NCBI GenBank assembly: GCA_937916135.1
Contig: CALFTQ010000027.1
Location: forward strand, 1 to 31,900
Source of the DNA: an uncultured Verrucomicrobiales bacterium
GTDB lineage: Bacteria; Verrucomicrobiota; Verrucomicrobiia; Verrucomicrobiales; Akkermansiaceae
Direction of reading: 5' to 3'
Length of the DNA: 31,900 nucleotides
Position 1 is the first letter of the stretch. Every line of letters starts with the position of its first letter. Position numbers and translations under genes: made by a program. The notes under the pieces were generated by a model. It was not told where the DNA came from and ran no database searches. It was given only the letters and a program-made list of their open reading frames with translations. Shown here piece by piece: positions 1 to 7,336 of the stretch.

Positions 1-5
1 ATGAA

Positions 6-91
6 ATACATGCCTGCGGCATGTATGAAATCCCTCACGCTGACGCATGAGGGATTGGAATTTGGCTTCGCCAAATTCCAATTTATCGAGG
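6..91. repeat. Modular palindromic intergenic repeat, copy 1 (three adjacent hairpins)
   Basis: Three perfect inverted repeats follow one another with almost no gap. ATACATGCC and GGCATGTAT flank a 3-base loop (6-26). AATCCCTCA and TGAGGGATT flank a 10-base loop (29-56). TTGGAATTTGG and CCAAATTCCAA flank CTTCG (55-81). The block ends in CAAATTCCAATTTATCGAG (72-90), a motif that recurs almost unchanged at 20835-20853 and in diverged form at 30166-30184. It lies just past the 3' end of the minus-strand gene ending at 107. The element may begin before the window. The palindromes are seen directly; calling them a repeat family is inference. Confidence 0.75.
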
Positions 92-106
92 ACTCCTTTT
101 CAAACC

Positions 107-991
107 CTATTTCCCTGCCGGGGGCAGCAGACCTTCTGCCTGCAGGGCTTCGCAAATATCGCGACCACGGTCCTTGTGCAAGAGGAAACCGACAGTATCC
201 TGCTTATCGGCATCAGACATCGGTAAGCCCTTGCGCAGCAGCCAGGCCAGGACGGCGCCCTTGTCGCTCTGCTTCGCTATCAGGCAGAGAGAGGCATTGA
301 TGCGGGCCAATCGCGCATCCGGCACCTGCGGCACCTGGGCACCATGCTCGCAGAGAAACTCCAGCAGGGCAATATGTTCTTCCGCCGGCAAGTAATGTTC
401 CAACAGCAAGTCGTGGGAAACAAGGGCATCCACCAGCAGGTTGGACTTCATCGGCTCATCACCGAAACGCGGAGCATCCCAGGGAACGTACGTTCTGCCG
501 GGATGGCACCCGCGCTTCACCATCTCGCGGAGTAAATCGAGTTTGTGGAGGCGGAGTGCATAGGCCGCCACGGGCATGCCATCCGGTGTGCAGATATCCC
601 CCTTGCCAGTAGCCATTGTTTCATGCAGGGCTTCACGCAGCGGCTTGAATACGTTTCTGCGGTTTATCATCGCCGCAAAGGGGGCCGTCAGACGATTTAT
701 CTTCCATTTCTCCACCTCTTCCTGCCGGTCGGATTGCAGCATGTAGACTATCGCGGCGCACATCGGATTGGAAGTGTAGAATTGGTCGAGTTCCCTCAAA
801 TCCGCCTGCTGGCTCTCCGTCCAGCTCGGGTGGAAAGCCGGCGGCTCTACCTTTTGCCACTCATTTACCCAATTCCAGAACACCACCGCCGCCAGCAGCA
901 GCGCACCCAGCACCCCGACCACCAAAACAAAGGCCCAGTACAGGCAACGCACTACCCGGCTTCGCTTCTTCTTTCCTACCAGCACCTCCAT
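107..991 (-). CDS. Membrane-anchored protein with degenerate ankyrin-like helical repeats
   Basis: 294 residues. A basic N-terminus (KKKRSR) precedes one strong hydrophobic helix (about residues 14-40), which suggests a single membrane anchor with the rest of the protein in the periplasm or cytoplasm. The C-terminal two thirds is helical, with segments such as LLREMVKRGCHP, LLEFLCEHGAQVP and VLAWLLRKGLPMS. These have the helix-turn-helix-glycine look of ankyrin repeats but are too degenerate to call firmly. The family is not recognised. It begins 54 bases after the thioredoxin-like gene on the same strand, so co-transcription is possible. No Shine-Dalgarno sequence precedes the ATG. The function is unknown. 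Confidence 0.7.
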   Translation of the reverse strand: MEVLVGKKKRSRVVRCLYWAFVLVVGVLGALLLAAVVFWNWVNEWQKVEPPAFHPSWTESQQADLRELDQFYTSNPMCAAIVYMLQSDRQEEVEKWKINRLTAPFAAMINRRNVFKPLREALHETMATGKGDICTPDGMPVAAYALRLHKLDLLREMVKRGCHPGRTYVPWDAPRFGDEPMKSNLLVDALVSHDLLLEHYLPAEEHIALLEFLCEHGAQVPQVPDARLARINASLCLIAKQSDKGAVLAWLLRKGLPMSDADKQDTVGFLLHKDRGRDICEALQAEGLLPPAGK

Positions 992-1045
992 GGAATCAAG
1001 AAGCTTATAGGAGTTCTATATTAACTCATTTTGTATGGGTCTGTT

Positions 1046-1678
1046 TTACTTGACACCGGCGTATTGTTTCCAATTGGCGAGCACCTCCTTGACCTGACCA
1101 GCGCCAACGGCATTTGCCAGCATTTCACCATCCTTCGTCACCACAGTGACAGCAGGGAAACCGGGCATACCGCAAGCCGGAAGTCCCTGGAAGTTGGTGG
1201 CTTTCAAATCCTCGAACATGATGCCGGGAGACTTCATCTTGTAGGATTTCAGGTACTTGACAGCCTCTTTTTCCGACTTATCACCGCCGATGAGGATAAT
1301 CTCTGCCTTGCGGCTGGATTTCATCTTCTTGTACTGCTCCACCGCCACGGGCATACACTCACGGCAGAAACCACACCAGCTGGCAGAATACAGGTAAATG
1401 TAAATCTCAGCCTTAGGATTCACCTTGGCATTGTGAACCTTGAATTTCTCCAACGCCGCCAGCACTGCAGGCTTGGTATCCACTTTCTCAGCAGCTTCGG
1501 ACTTGGACGCCTTGCTCTTCTTTTTTCCCTTCTTCTTCTTGCCTTTCTTGCGCGGAGCATCCTCATCGGACTCCACCTGCTCTTCCGCTGCATCGTCATC
1601 GGCATGGACAGGAAGCCCCATCAGGCAAAAACCGGAAAGCAGCAGCCAGAACGTATAGAAAAGGGAACGTAACTTCAT
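1046..1678 (-). CDS. Exported thioredoxin-fold protein with a lysine-rich linker
   Basis: 210 residues. An N-terminal signal peptide (about residues 1-26, ending near VHA) is followed by an acidic stretch (about 27-42) and then a strongly basic lysine run (about 44-59). The thioredoxin fold starts near residue 70. The redox motif is WCGFC (101-105) in the context SASWCGFCRECMP, followed by a later PAVTVV segment that resembles the cis-Pro loop. CGFC differs from the CGPC of classical thioredoxin and is more like thiol-disulfide oxidoreductases of the cell envelope. The likely role is reduction or isomerisation of disulfides outside the cytoplasm. The partner is unknown, and no DsbD/CcdA-like gene is nearby. 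Its promoter puts the transcription start at the ATG (see the promoter entry). Confidence 0.85.
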   Translation of the reverse strand: MKLRSLFYTFWLLLSGFCLMGLPVHADDDAAEEQVESDEDAPRKKGKKKKGKKKSKASKSEAAEKVDTKPAVLAALEKFKVHNAKVNPKAEIYIYLYSASWCGFCRECMPVAVEQYKKMKSSRKAEIILIGGDKSEKEAVKYLKSYKMKSPGIMFEDLKATNFQGLPACGMPGFPAVTVVTKDGEMLANAVGAGQVKEVLANWKQYAGVK

Positions 1679-1684
1679 GCGCTC

Positions 1685-1713
1685 ATGCTAACAAAGTGAT
1701 AGCAATATGTCAA
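1685..1713 (-). promoter_or_regulatory. Promoter of the thioredoxin-like gene, leaderless layout
   Basis: On the minus strand a perfect -35 TTGACA (1713-1708), a 17-base spacer and TAGCAT (1690-1685) are followed by six bases and then the ATG at 1678. With the usual distance from -10 to start, transcription would begin at or beside the A of the ATG. There is no room for a ribosome binding site. Confidence 0.75.
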
Positions 1714-1771
1714 TGCTAATAATCCCGCTGTCATGTAGGATTTTATCTGAATCACGATGTGTTACTCCTGG

Positions 1772-1903
1772 TCAGGCATGAGCAGTAACGCAGTTTGCGC
1801 CTGCGCTTGCTACCCGCCGGGCGCAAGATGTAGAACAGACTGACACCACGCAGGCAAGAGCGAGCGCTCCCATGAACACACAGATGATGAGAGGCGGCAT
1901 CAT
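1772..1903 (-). CDS. Possible small hydrophobic ORF (43 aa)
   Basis: This short reading frame starts with two ATG codons (1903 and 1900). It encodes a hydrophobic first half (PPLIICVFMGALALACVV) and a Cys/Arg/Ala-rich tail. It begins 3 bases after the stop of the preceding 43-codon ORF on the same strand, so it could be the last gene of the glgB operon. Length and composition alone do not prove coding. It could instead be the untranslated tail of the operon. Low confidence. Confidence 0.25.
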   Translation of the reverse strand: MMPPLIICVFMGALALACVVSVCSTSCARRVASAGANCVTAHA

Positions 1904-1906
1904 ACG

Positions 1907-2038
1907 TCAATTCAGGTAAAGGCACACACAAATGATAAGCGCGACAATCAGCACCAGAACCACCCATCCCCAGACACCAAGCTTGCCGAGAAGCATTGAG
2001 AGCATTTCGCCCAGCACTTCAAAAATAAAGTCTAACAT
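1907..2038 (-). CDS. Small membrane protein (43 aa) overlapping the DUF3592 gene
   Basis: The ATG at 2038 lies 4 bases before the end of the upstream gene: ATGTTAG contains both this start and the TAG stop (2034-2032). That is typical of translational coupling. The product has a short amphipathic N-terminus with acidic residues (LDFIFEVLGEML) and then one strong transmembrane helix from about residue 22 to the end (WGWVVLVLIVALIICV), finishing in LYLN. It is too short for most gene callers. The family is not recognised. The overlap and the clean single-helix layout argue for a real gene, perhaps a partner of the DUF3592 membrane protein. Confidence 0.55.
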   Translation of the reverse strand: MLDFIFEVLGEMLSMLLGKLGVWGWVVLVLIVALIICVCLYLN

Positions 2039-2751
2039 CTTTTTTCCCTATGTTTCTTCTCATGATACCCCAGAGCATACCGCGTGGCATAACCGGACAG
2101 AGCGAACGCCGCAAGCGACACCAACACCAGCACCGCGCGGGAGCCCCACTCCTGCTCCATGGTATTCACGATGTGGCAGTCCGGGTTATCTGCCCGGTAC
2201 AATACCGGAATACGGCTACCCCTTTTGTACGTCTGCCCGACAGGATGAGGCCCTCCTACCCGGATTTTGCCGGGGATATCAACCTGTTTCTCCCCAACGC
2301 TAAATTGGGTCTTCCCCTTGTATACTCTGCCATCTGCTGCTGTAAAGCGATAGCAGACATAGCAATCCTCAGTGGGAAAATCGCCGCTCCAGTCTGTTGA
2401 ATATTCATGCCGGTACACCACGGCCTCAGCAGCCACTCCGTTCTTTTTCAGCTCAGCATGGAGCCACGCCGAATAAGCGGCATAACCGGCCACCCCCACA
2501 CCGACTTCCGCAAACAGCACCACAACCAGCCATTGAATCACTCTGGAGAATTGTTCGCTTCCTGTATGATTCTGGTGCAGCACCAAGCCGATGAGCAACA
2601 AAAAGACAAAACCCAGCTGCCCCAGCGTAAAGGGATACAGGGCATCTGCCGCAGGGCAAGTGCCGAGCAGCCACTGCGCGCCGAACCAGAGGGAAACGCC
2701 CATGCTTCCCACAGCCGCAAGAACACAGAGGGTGGCAAAGAGCAAGGTCAT
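2032..2751 (-). CDS. DUF3592-like integral membrane protein
   Basis: 239 residues. Hydrophobic helices lie at about residues 1-28, 42-60, 70-95 and 205-226. Between the third and fourth is a soluble domain (about 100-200) rich in beta strands, with a pattern seen in DUF3592 proteins: a polar strand with CYVCYRFTAADGRVY, then a GxxxPVLYRADNP-like segment (RIPVLYRADNPDCHI). Function is unknown for the family. The gene starts 6 bases after the glgB stop codon, so the two are almost certainly co-transcribed, but the sequence gives no functional link to glycogen. The small ORF at 1907-2038 overlaps its 3' end. No Shine-Dalgarno sequence is visible. Confidence 0.75.
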   Translation of the reverse strand: MTLLFATLCVLAAVGSMGVSLWFGAQWLLGTCPAADALYPFTLGQLGFVFLLLIGLVLHQNHTGSEQFSRVIQWLVVVLFAEVGVGVAGYAAYSAWLHAELKKNGVAAEAVVYRHEYSTDWSGDFPTEDCYVCYRFTAADGRVYKGKTQFSVGEKQVDIPGKIRVGGPHPVGQTYKRGSRIPVLYRADNPDCHIVNTMEQEWGSRAVLVLVSLAAFALSGYATRYALGYHEKKHREKRC

Positions 2752-2757
2752 AGTAAA

Positions 2758-4777
2758 TCAGAACGGTCTGCCGCCGCGGAAAGCGGGGGCCAGCACCATC
2801 ACCGTGCGCGGCAGCAGGTAGAGCGAAAGCTTCTGGTTCTTATCGGTGAAATGGTGCACGCTGTGGTCCTGGCGGGCAAAGCCGCCGAAGCGGGCCTCAT
2901 CCGAATCCAGCACCACTTTCCATTCCCCACCCGTGGGGGCTGGCAGCTTGTAATCCGGTATGGCACGGGTACCGCTCCAGTTGAACACGAAGAGGAGGCC
3001 GCTGCGCTCGAAAGCCATCACCTGGTTATCCTCGTCCATATTCAGCGGGCGGGCCGGGCGGGCGGCAAGCAAATCGCAGCGTTTGGCGAGCTCCACCATG
3101 GCGCGGTCAAACTCATTCAGGAAACGGTAGCGCAGCAGTTTGTTATCCACCAGGCTCCACTGGCGCCGGCAGTACTGGTAGGAATTGCCGTTACCCTCGC
3201 GGGGGAAGTCAATCCACTCCGGGTGGCCGAACTCATTGCCCATGAAATTGAGCCAGCCCTCGCCACCGGCGGCCAGGGTGGCCAGGCGAATCATCTTGTG
3301 CAGCGCCATGCCGCGGTCGATGATGAGACTGGGTGTATCGCAGCTCATGTGGGTGTACATCTCGGCGTCCATCAAGCGGAAGGCAATCGTCTTATCACCC
3401 ACCAGGGCCTGGTCGTGACTTTCGGCATAGGCAATATTGGCTTCGCCATAGCGGCGGTTGATGAGGGTGTACCAGATATCGCCCACGCTCCATTCCTCGT
3501 CTTTCTTCTCCTTGAGCAGCTTGATCCAGTAATCCGGCAGGCCCATGGCCAGGCGGTGGGTGAAGCCGAAACCGCCCTCATCCACCGGGCGGCAGAGCCC
3601 CGGCATGCCGCTCATGTCCTCCGCAATGGCGAAGGCACCGGGACACACCTGCTGCACGAGCGTGGCCGCCAGCTGCAGGTAGGTCACCGCGTTCAGGTTC
3701 ACCTGCGTATTGAAATAGCAGCCCAGGTCAGTGAAAGGCTCGTGACCGTGGTGCAGATAGAGCATGCTGGTCACGCCATCGAAACGGAAACCATCGAAGC
3801 GGAATTCCTCCAGCCACCAACGCAGGTTGCTGAGCAGGAATTGCAGCACTTCCTCCTTGCCGTAGTCGAAAAGGCAGCTGTCCCAGTCCGGGTGCGTACT
3901 GTCGCGCTCGCCGGCGCAGAAATACTGACCACCGGAACCGTCAAAATTGTTCAACCCTTCGGCCATATTCTTGACCGCATGGGAGTGCACCACATCCAGC
4001 AGCACGGCAATTCCAAGACCATGCGCCGTATCGATGAGGTACTTCAAATCATCCGGCTTGCCGAAGCGGTTGCAGGGCGCAAAGAAGGAGGAAACATGGT
4101 AGCCGAAAGAGCCGTAATACGGGTGCTCCTGAATAGCCATAATCTGCACCACGTTGTACCCCAGCTTGGCCACGCGGGGCAGCACCTCATCCGCAAACTC
4201 GCGGTAGCTGTGGATGCGCCCCTCCTCGCCCGCCATACCCACGTGGGTCTCGTAGATGAACGGCGTCTTGATATTGGCCGGATTCCAGCGGGTATTCTTC
4301 CATTTGTACGGCTCGGCAGGTTCCCAGATGATGCCACTGTAATCAAAGGTGGCGGCATCCTGCTCGGTGTAGCGAATCCAGGCGGGCATGCGGTCGTGGT
4401 GCGAATCATCCGCCCCCACCACGTGAACCTTCACGTGCTGGCCATGCTTCAGTGCATCTGCCGGCAGGCGCAACTCCCACACGCCATTCGCATCACGGGT
4501 CATGGGATTGGCCTCGCGGTTCCAGAAATTGAAATCGCCTATCAGGTACAGAGCCCGCGCCCCCGGAGCCCACTCGCGGTAGACCCACTCGCCGGTGGCG
4601 GCATCGCGGTTGAATCCCATGCGGGTGTAGGCATGGGCAAAATCCATCAGCGAGCCATGGCGGCGGCAGATGCGCTCCAACTGAGCATCATACAGCCTCA
4701 TACGCCCCTTGATTTCGCGTTCAAAGGGAGCCAGCCAGCCATCTGCCAGCACTAATCCGGGTATTGGGGAGCGACGC
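2758..4777 (-). CDS. glgB: 1,4-alpha-glucan (glycogen) branching enzyme, eukaryote-type (start codon 4779)
   Basis: 673 residues; the ATG is 4779-4777. The enzyme cuts alpha-1,4 glucan chains and re-attaches them through alpha-1,6 links during cytoplasmic glycogen synthesis. An N-terminal beta-sandwich (about 60-150, with REWAPGARALYLIGDFNFWN) precedes the GH13 barrel. Key segments are DVVHSH (262-267), GFRFDGV with nucleophile D334, AIAEDMSGMP with acid E387, and YAESHDQAL with D456. A C-terminal beta domain follows. The wording of these motifs (RFDGVTSMLY, EDMSGMPGLCRPV, ESHDQALVGDKTIAF) is that of plant, fungal and animal branching enzymes (GH13_8) rather than the common bacterial GH13_9 type. 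No other glg gene is in the window. It heads an operon with the DUF3592 gene and is divergent from hemC. Confidence 0.95.
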
Positions 4778-4785
4778 ATGGCATT

Positions 4786-4814
4786 ATACTACACCACAAC
4801 ACCCGAATTTGCAA
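4786..4814 (-). promoter_or_regulatory. Promoter of glgB, leaderless layout
   Basis: On the minus strand TTGCAA (4814-4809), a 17-base spacer and TAGTAT (4791-4786) are followed by six bases and the ATG at 4779. An overlapping perfect TATAAT (4788-4783) also exists, but it lacks a -35 at the right distance and would start transcription inside the coding region. Either hexamer leaves no leader. Confidence 0.6.
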
Positions 4815-4846
4815 ATCCTGATTTCAAAATTCAGTTATATAATGCG

Positions 4847-4879
4847 CGCTAAGTCCATATTCTGCTGTCAGGCTTAGCG
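4847..4879. promoter_or_regulatory. Dyad between glgB and hemC, possible operator
   Basis: CGCTAAG (4847-4853) and CTTAGCG (4873-4879) form a 7-base inverted repeat with a 19-base spacer. It ends one base before the hemC -35 and lies upstream of the divergent glgB promoter. The placement suits a regulator binding site, but no regulator is encoded nearby and a chance dyad is possible. Confidence 0.3.
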
Positions 4880-4880
4880 A

Positions 4881-4909
4881 TTGCAATGATGCGCGGACTG
4901 GCGTAGAAT
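4881..4909 (+). promoter_or_regulatory. Promoter of hemC, leaderless layout
   Basis: TTGCAA (4881-4886), a 17-base spacer and TAGAAT (4904-4909) are followed by seven bases and the ATG at 4917. The earlier in-frame ATG at 4908 overlaps the -10 hexamer and so would not be in the transcript. This supports 4917 as the start. Confidence 0.65.
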
Positions 4910-4916
4910 GCAGCGC

Positions 4917-5873
4917 ATGAGCAGTAGCATTCTCCGCATCGGAACCCGTGGTAGTGAACTTGCACTGGCGCAGACGCACCAGGCCATTGCCGCGCTGAAA
5001 GCCAAGAATCCCGGGCTGGAATGCGAAATCAGAATTATCTCAACCGCCGGCGACCAGCGCACGGATATTCCTCTTCACCAGGTGAATGCTGCCACCAACA
5101 CGGGCGACAAAGGCGTGTTCATCGCAGCGATTGAGGAAGCCCTGGCGGCCGGGGAGATTGACTGCGCCGTGCACAGCCTGAAGGACATGCCCGGCGTGCT
5201 TGATGCGCGTTTTGCGCTGGCCGCCGTACTACCGCGTGAGGAGATTCAGGACGTGCTGGTCATGAAGATTGATGCCGATGAACAAAATCTCGTCATTGCC
5301 ACGGGTAGCGTACGCCGCAGCCACCTGGTACACACACACTGGAACGGACGCGCCCGCACCGTGCCGGTGCGCGGCAATGTGGCCACCCGACTGCGCAAAA
5401 TGGTGGAAAATCCTGAAGTTTCGGGCACACTGCTGGCACGCGCCGGCCTCAACCGACTGGGCTACCCGCAGGACGAATTTGAAGTGAATGGCACCCCGGT
5501 ACGCGTGGTAGGGCTGCCGGTGGAAGATTTTCCCCCAGCGCTCGGGCAAGGCGCCATTGCCCTGGAATGCCGCAAGGATGACGCCGCAGCCCTGGCCACG
5601 GTCTGCAAGGTGAACCATGAGGCAACCTACCGCTGCATTTCCTGCGAACGCTCTTTCCTGAACCTGCTGCAGGCAGATTGTTCCGTGCCGGTGGGCGGCT
5701 ATGCCGAAATCAAGACCGATGGCAGCATCACCCTGCATGTGCTGCACTATACAGACGCCACTCATTTCACCCGGCTGAGCGAAACTGGCACCGAGCCGGA
5801 AGTTGTGGCAGCCACGCTGCACCACCGCCTCATACAGCTGCAAAATAGGGGCGGCAACACACAAAATGCTTGA
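4917..5873 (+). CDS. hemC: Hydroxymethylbilane synthase (porphobilinogen deaminase)
   Basis: 318 residues. The enzyme joins four porphobilinogen molecules into hydroxymethylbilane in tetrapyrrole and heme synthesis, in the cytoplasm. Visible signatures are LRIGTRGSELALAQ (6-19), HSLKDMP (86-92) with catalytic D90, ATGSVRRS (128-135), RGNVATRL (152-159), and LQADCSVPVGGYA, in which C255 would carry the dipyrromethane cofactor. The start at 4917 gives MSSSILRIGTR, which lines up with the N-terminus of the E. coli enzyme (from memory) and fits the promoter. A start at 4908 adds three residues and overlaps the -10. No other hem gene is in the window. The stop codon lies inside the -35 of the nusA promoter. 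Confidence 0.95.
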   Translation: MSSSILRIGTRGSELALAQTHQAIAALKAKNPGLECEIRIISTAGDQRTDIPLHQVNAATNTGDKGVFIAAIEEALAAGEIDCAVHSLKDMPGVLDARFALAAVLPREEIQDVLVMKIDADEQNLVIATGSVRRSHLVHTHWNGRARTVPVRGNVATRLRKMVENPEVSGTLLARAGLNRLGYPQDEFEVNGTPVRVVGLPVEDFPPALGQGAIALECRKDDAAALATVCKVNHEATYRCISCERSFLNLLQADCSVPVGGYAEIKTDGSITLHVLHYTDATHFTRLSETGTEPEVVAATLHHRLIQLQNRGGNTQNA

Positions 5874-5898
5874 CATAACGACAACGCACCCGTATAAT
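5870..5898 (+). promoter_or_regulatory. Consensus promoter of the nusA-infB-rbfA operon
   Basis: TTGACA (5870-5875), exactly 17 bases, then TATAAT (5893-5898): a perfect match to the sigma-70 consensus. The -35 overlaps the hemC stop codon. Transcription should begin near 5905 and leave a leader of about 100 bases before the nusA ATG, unlike the leaderless genes elsewhere in the window. Confidence 0.9.
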
Positions 5899-5932
5899 CC
5901 GCGCGTACAAGTTCCGGTCCGTTATGAGATTG

Positions 5933-5960
5933 GGGCGGGTCTGGGACCCGCTCTTTTTTT
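5933..5960 (+). terminator. Intrinsic terminator in the nusA leader, possible attenuator
   Basis: GCGGGTC (5935-5941) pairs with GACCCGC (5945-5951) around a 3-base loop. It can extend by two more pairs (5933-5934 with 5952-5953) and is followed by a run of seven T (5954-5960). It lies about 30 bases after the predicted transcription start of the nusA operon, so it would either release an RNA of roughly 55 bases or need readthrough for nusA expression. It could also stop transcripts coming from hemC. GTACAA at 5905-5910 can pair with TTGTAC at 5959-5964, which overlaps the T-run, and GGTCC at 5916-5920 can pair with GGACC at 5944-5948. Both are candidate competing structures. Confidence 0.75.
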
Positions 5961-6007
5961 GTACACGGCAACAAACAGCAAATCACCCCACCAACAAGAC
6001 AAGCAAA

Positions 6008-7294
6008 ATGGCCACCACCGATATCTCCGCCCTGATTGATTTCTACGTTCGCGAAAAGGACCTGACCCGCGAGCGAGTCATCCAGGCTCTCGAAGCCTCG
6101 TTCATCACCGCCTACTCCAAGATGGTGCCCGGTGCCGACCGTATCAACAACATACGCGCCGTGGTGAACCCACAGAAAGGAACAGTCAAGATCAAGGCCG
6201 AAATGATTGTGGTGGAAGACGAGCAGCTGACTGACGCTTTCAATGAGGTGAAGCTCTCCGTGGCTCAGGCTGCCGGCGCCAGGAAAGGCAAGGAATACCA
6301 GCCCGGCGACACCATCAGCGTGAATATCACCCCGAAGGATTTCGGGCGCATTGCCGTGCAGACCGCCCGCCAGACCATGCAGCAGCGCATCCGCAAGGCT
6401 GAGCAGGAAATGCTCGCCGAGGCCTTCCGCGACCGCGCAGGCGAAGTAGTGACCGGCACGGTGAAACGCTACGACAAGGGCGCCGTCATCGTGGAAGTGG
6501 AGAAATACGAAGGTCTGGTACCCCAGCACCAGCGCATCCCCGGCGAGGAATACAACAACGGCGACCGCATGCGCTTCTATGTGGTGGAGGTGCGCGACGG
6601 TGTGCGCGGCAGCGAGCTCATCCTCTCCCGCAGTCACCCCAACCTGGTGCGCCGACTCTTCGAGAACGAAGTACAGGAAATCGCCGATAACACCGTGGAG
6701 ATTCTCACCATCGTCCGCGAAGCCGGCTATCGCACCAAAATGGTGGTGCGCAGCAACGACCCGAATGTGGATCCCATCGGCGCCTGTGTGGGCATGCGCG
6801 GTGCCCGCGTGAAAAACGTGGTGAATGAACTCAACCACGAAAAGGTGGACATTCTTGAATACACCGATGACAAAGCAGCCATCGTGACCGAATCCCTGGC
6901 TCCCATTGAACCGCTGAAGGTGAACGTGGACAAGGCCGCCCGCGTGGTAACCGTGGTGGTGGAGGACGACAAAGCAGCCGCCAAGGCCAAGGGGCGCAAG
7001 GGCCAGAACGTGCGCATGACCGCCCGCCTCATCTGCAGCCCGGGAGAGGACTGGGATGTGCGTGTGGTAGCATACGACGAGAAGGCACAGGCCATGAGCC
7101 TGGCCAACGAGGGCGCCAGCGAACTGGCCATGACCCTGGGCATCTCCAACTCCATGGCAGCCGCCATGGTGAGAGCCGGTTTCACCACGGTAGAGGTCAT
7201 CAACAGCGTAGACGAAAGCGACCTGATGGCGGAACTCGGCATCTCCGAGGATGAGGCCCGGGATATCCTGAGCAAGGCCAAGGCCAGCATCTGA
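6008..7294 (+). CDS. nusA: Transcription termination/antitermination factor NusA
   Basis: 428 residues. NusA binds RNA polymerase and modulates pausing, intrinsic termination and antitermination. The N-terminal polymerase-binding domain starts at ISALIDFYVREKDLTRERV. An S1 domain follows (about 140-205, GEVVTGTVKRYDKGAVIVEV), then KH domains with DPIGACVGMRGARV near residue 256 and GRKGQNVRM in the second KH. A single helix-hairpin-helix-like region ends the protein (about 375-428, GISNSMAAAMVRAGFTTVEVI). That C-terminus is shorter than the E. coli protein with its two acidic repeats. The ATG at 6008 is chosen because the family N-terminus begins there; an in-frame extension back to 5924 reads through the terminator. 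rimP is not upstream. A 42-base gap leads to infB. Confidence 0.95.
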   Translation: MATTDISALIDFYVREKDLTRERVIQALEASFITAYSKMVPGADRINNIRAVVNPQKGTVKIKAEMIVVEDEQLTDAFNEVKLSVAQAAGARKGKEYQPGDTISVNITPKDFGRIAVQTARQTMQQRIRKAEQEMLAEAFRDRAGEVVTGTVKRYDKGAVIVEVEKYEGLVPQHQRIPGEEYNNGDRMRFYVVEVRDGVRGSELILSRSHPNLVRRLFENEVQEIADNTVEILTIVREAGYRTKMVVRSNDPNVDPIGACVGMRGARVKNVVNELNHEKVDILEYTDDKAAIVTESLAPIEPLKVNVDKAARVVTVVVEDDKAAAKAKGRKGQNVRMTARLICSPGEDWDVRVVAYDEKAQAMSLANEGASELAMTLGISNSMAAAMVRAGFTTVEVINSVDESDLMAELGISEDEARDILSKAKASI

Positions 7295-7336
7295 GCCACC
7301 CCCGACTGAACCCAGTAACAAGATTTTTTATAAAAC

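Noticed and set aside
1..300. 99-codon frame on the plus strand at the window start
   Set aside because: It is made of the palindromic repeat and the antisense of a real gene.
2407..4755. 782-codon open frame antisense to glgB
   Set aside because: It mirrors a well-conserved enzyme, is rich in His/Ala/Gly/Val, and has no family features. Long antisense frames arise from the codon bias of GC-rich genes.
4836..4843. TATAAT between glgB and hemC as a second hemC promoter
   Set aside because: There is no -35 at a usable distance on the plus strand; the promoter at 4881-4909 fits better.
5924..6007. Longer NusA with an N-terminal extension from 5924
   Set aside because: The extension would be translated from the terminator hairpin, and the family N-terminus starts at 6008.
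5762..7321. 519-codon open frame antisense to nusA and its promoter
   Set aside because: It runs through the promoter and terminator and lacks any recognisable domain.
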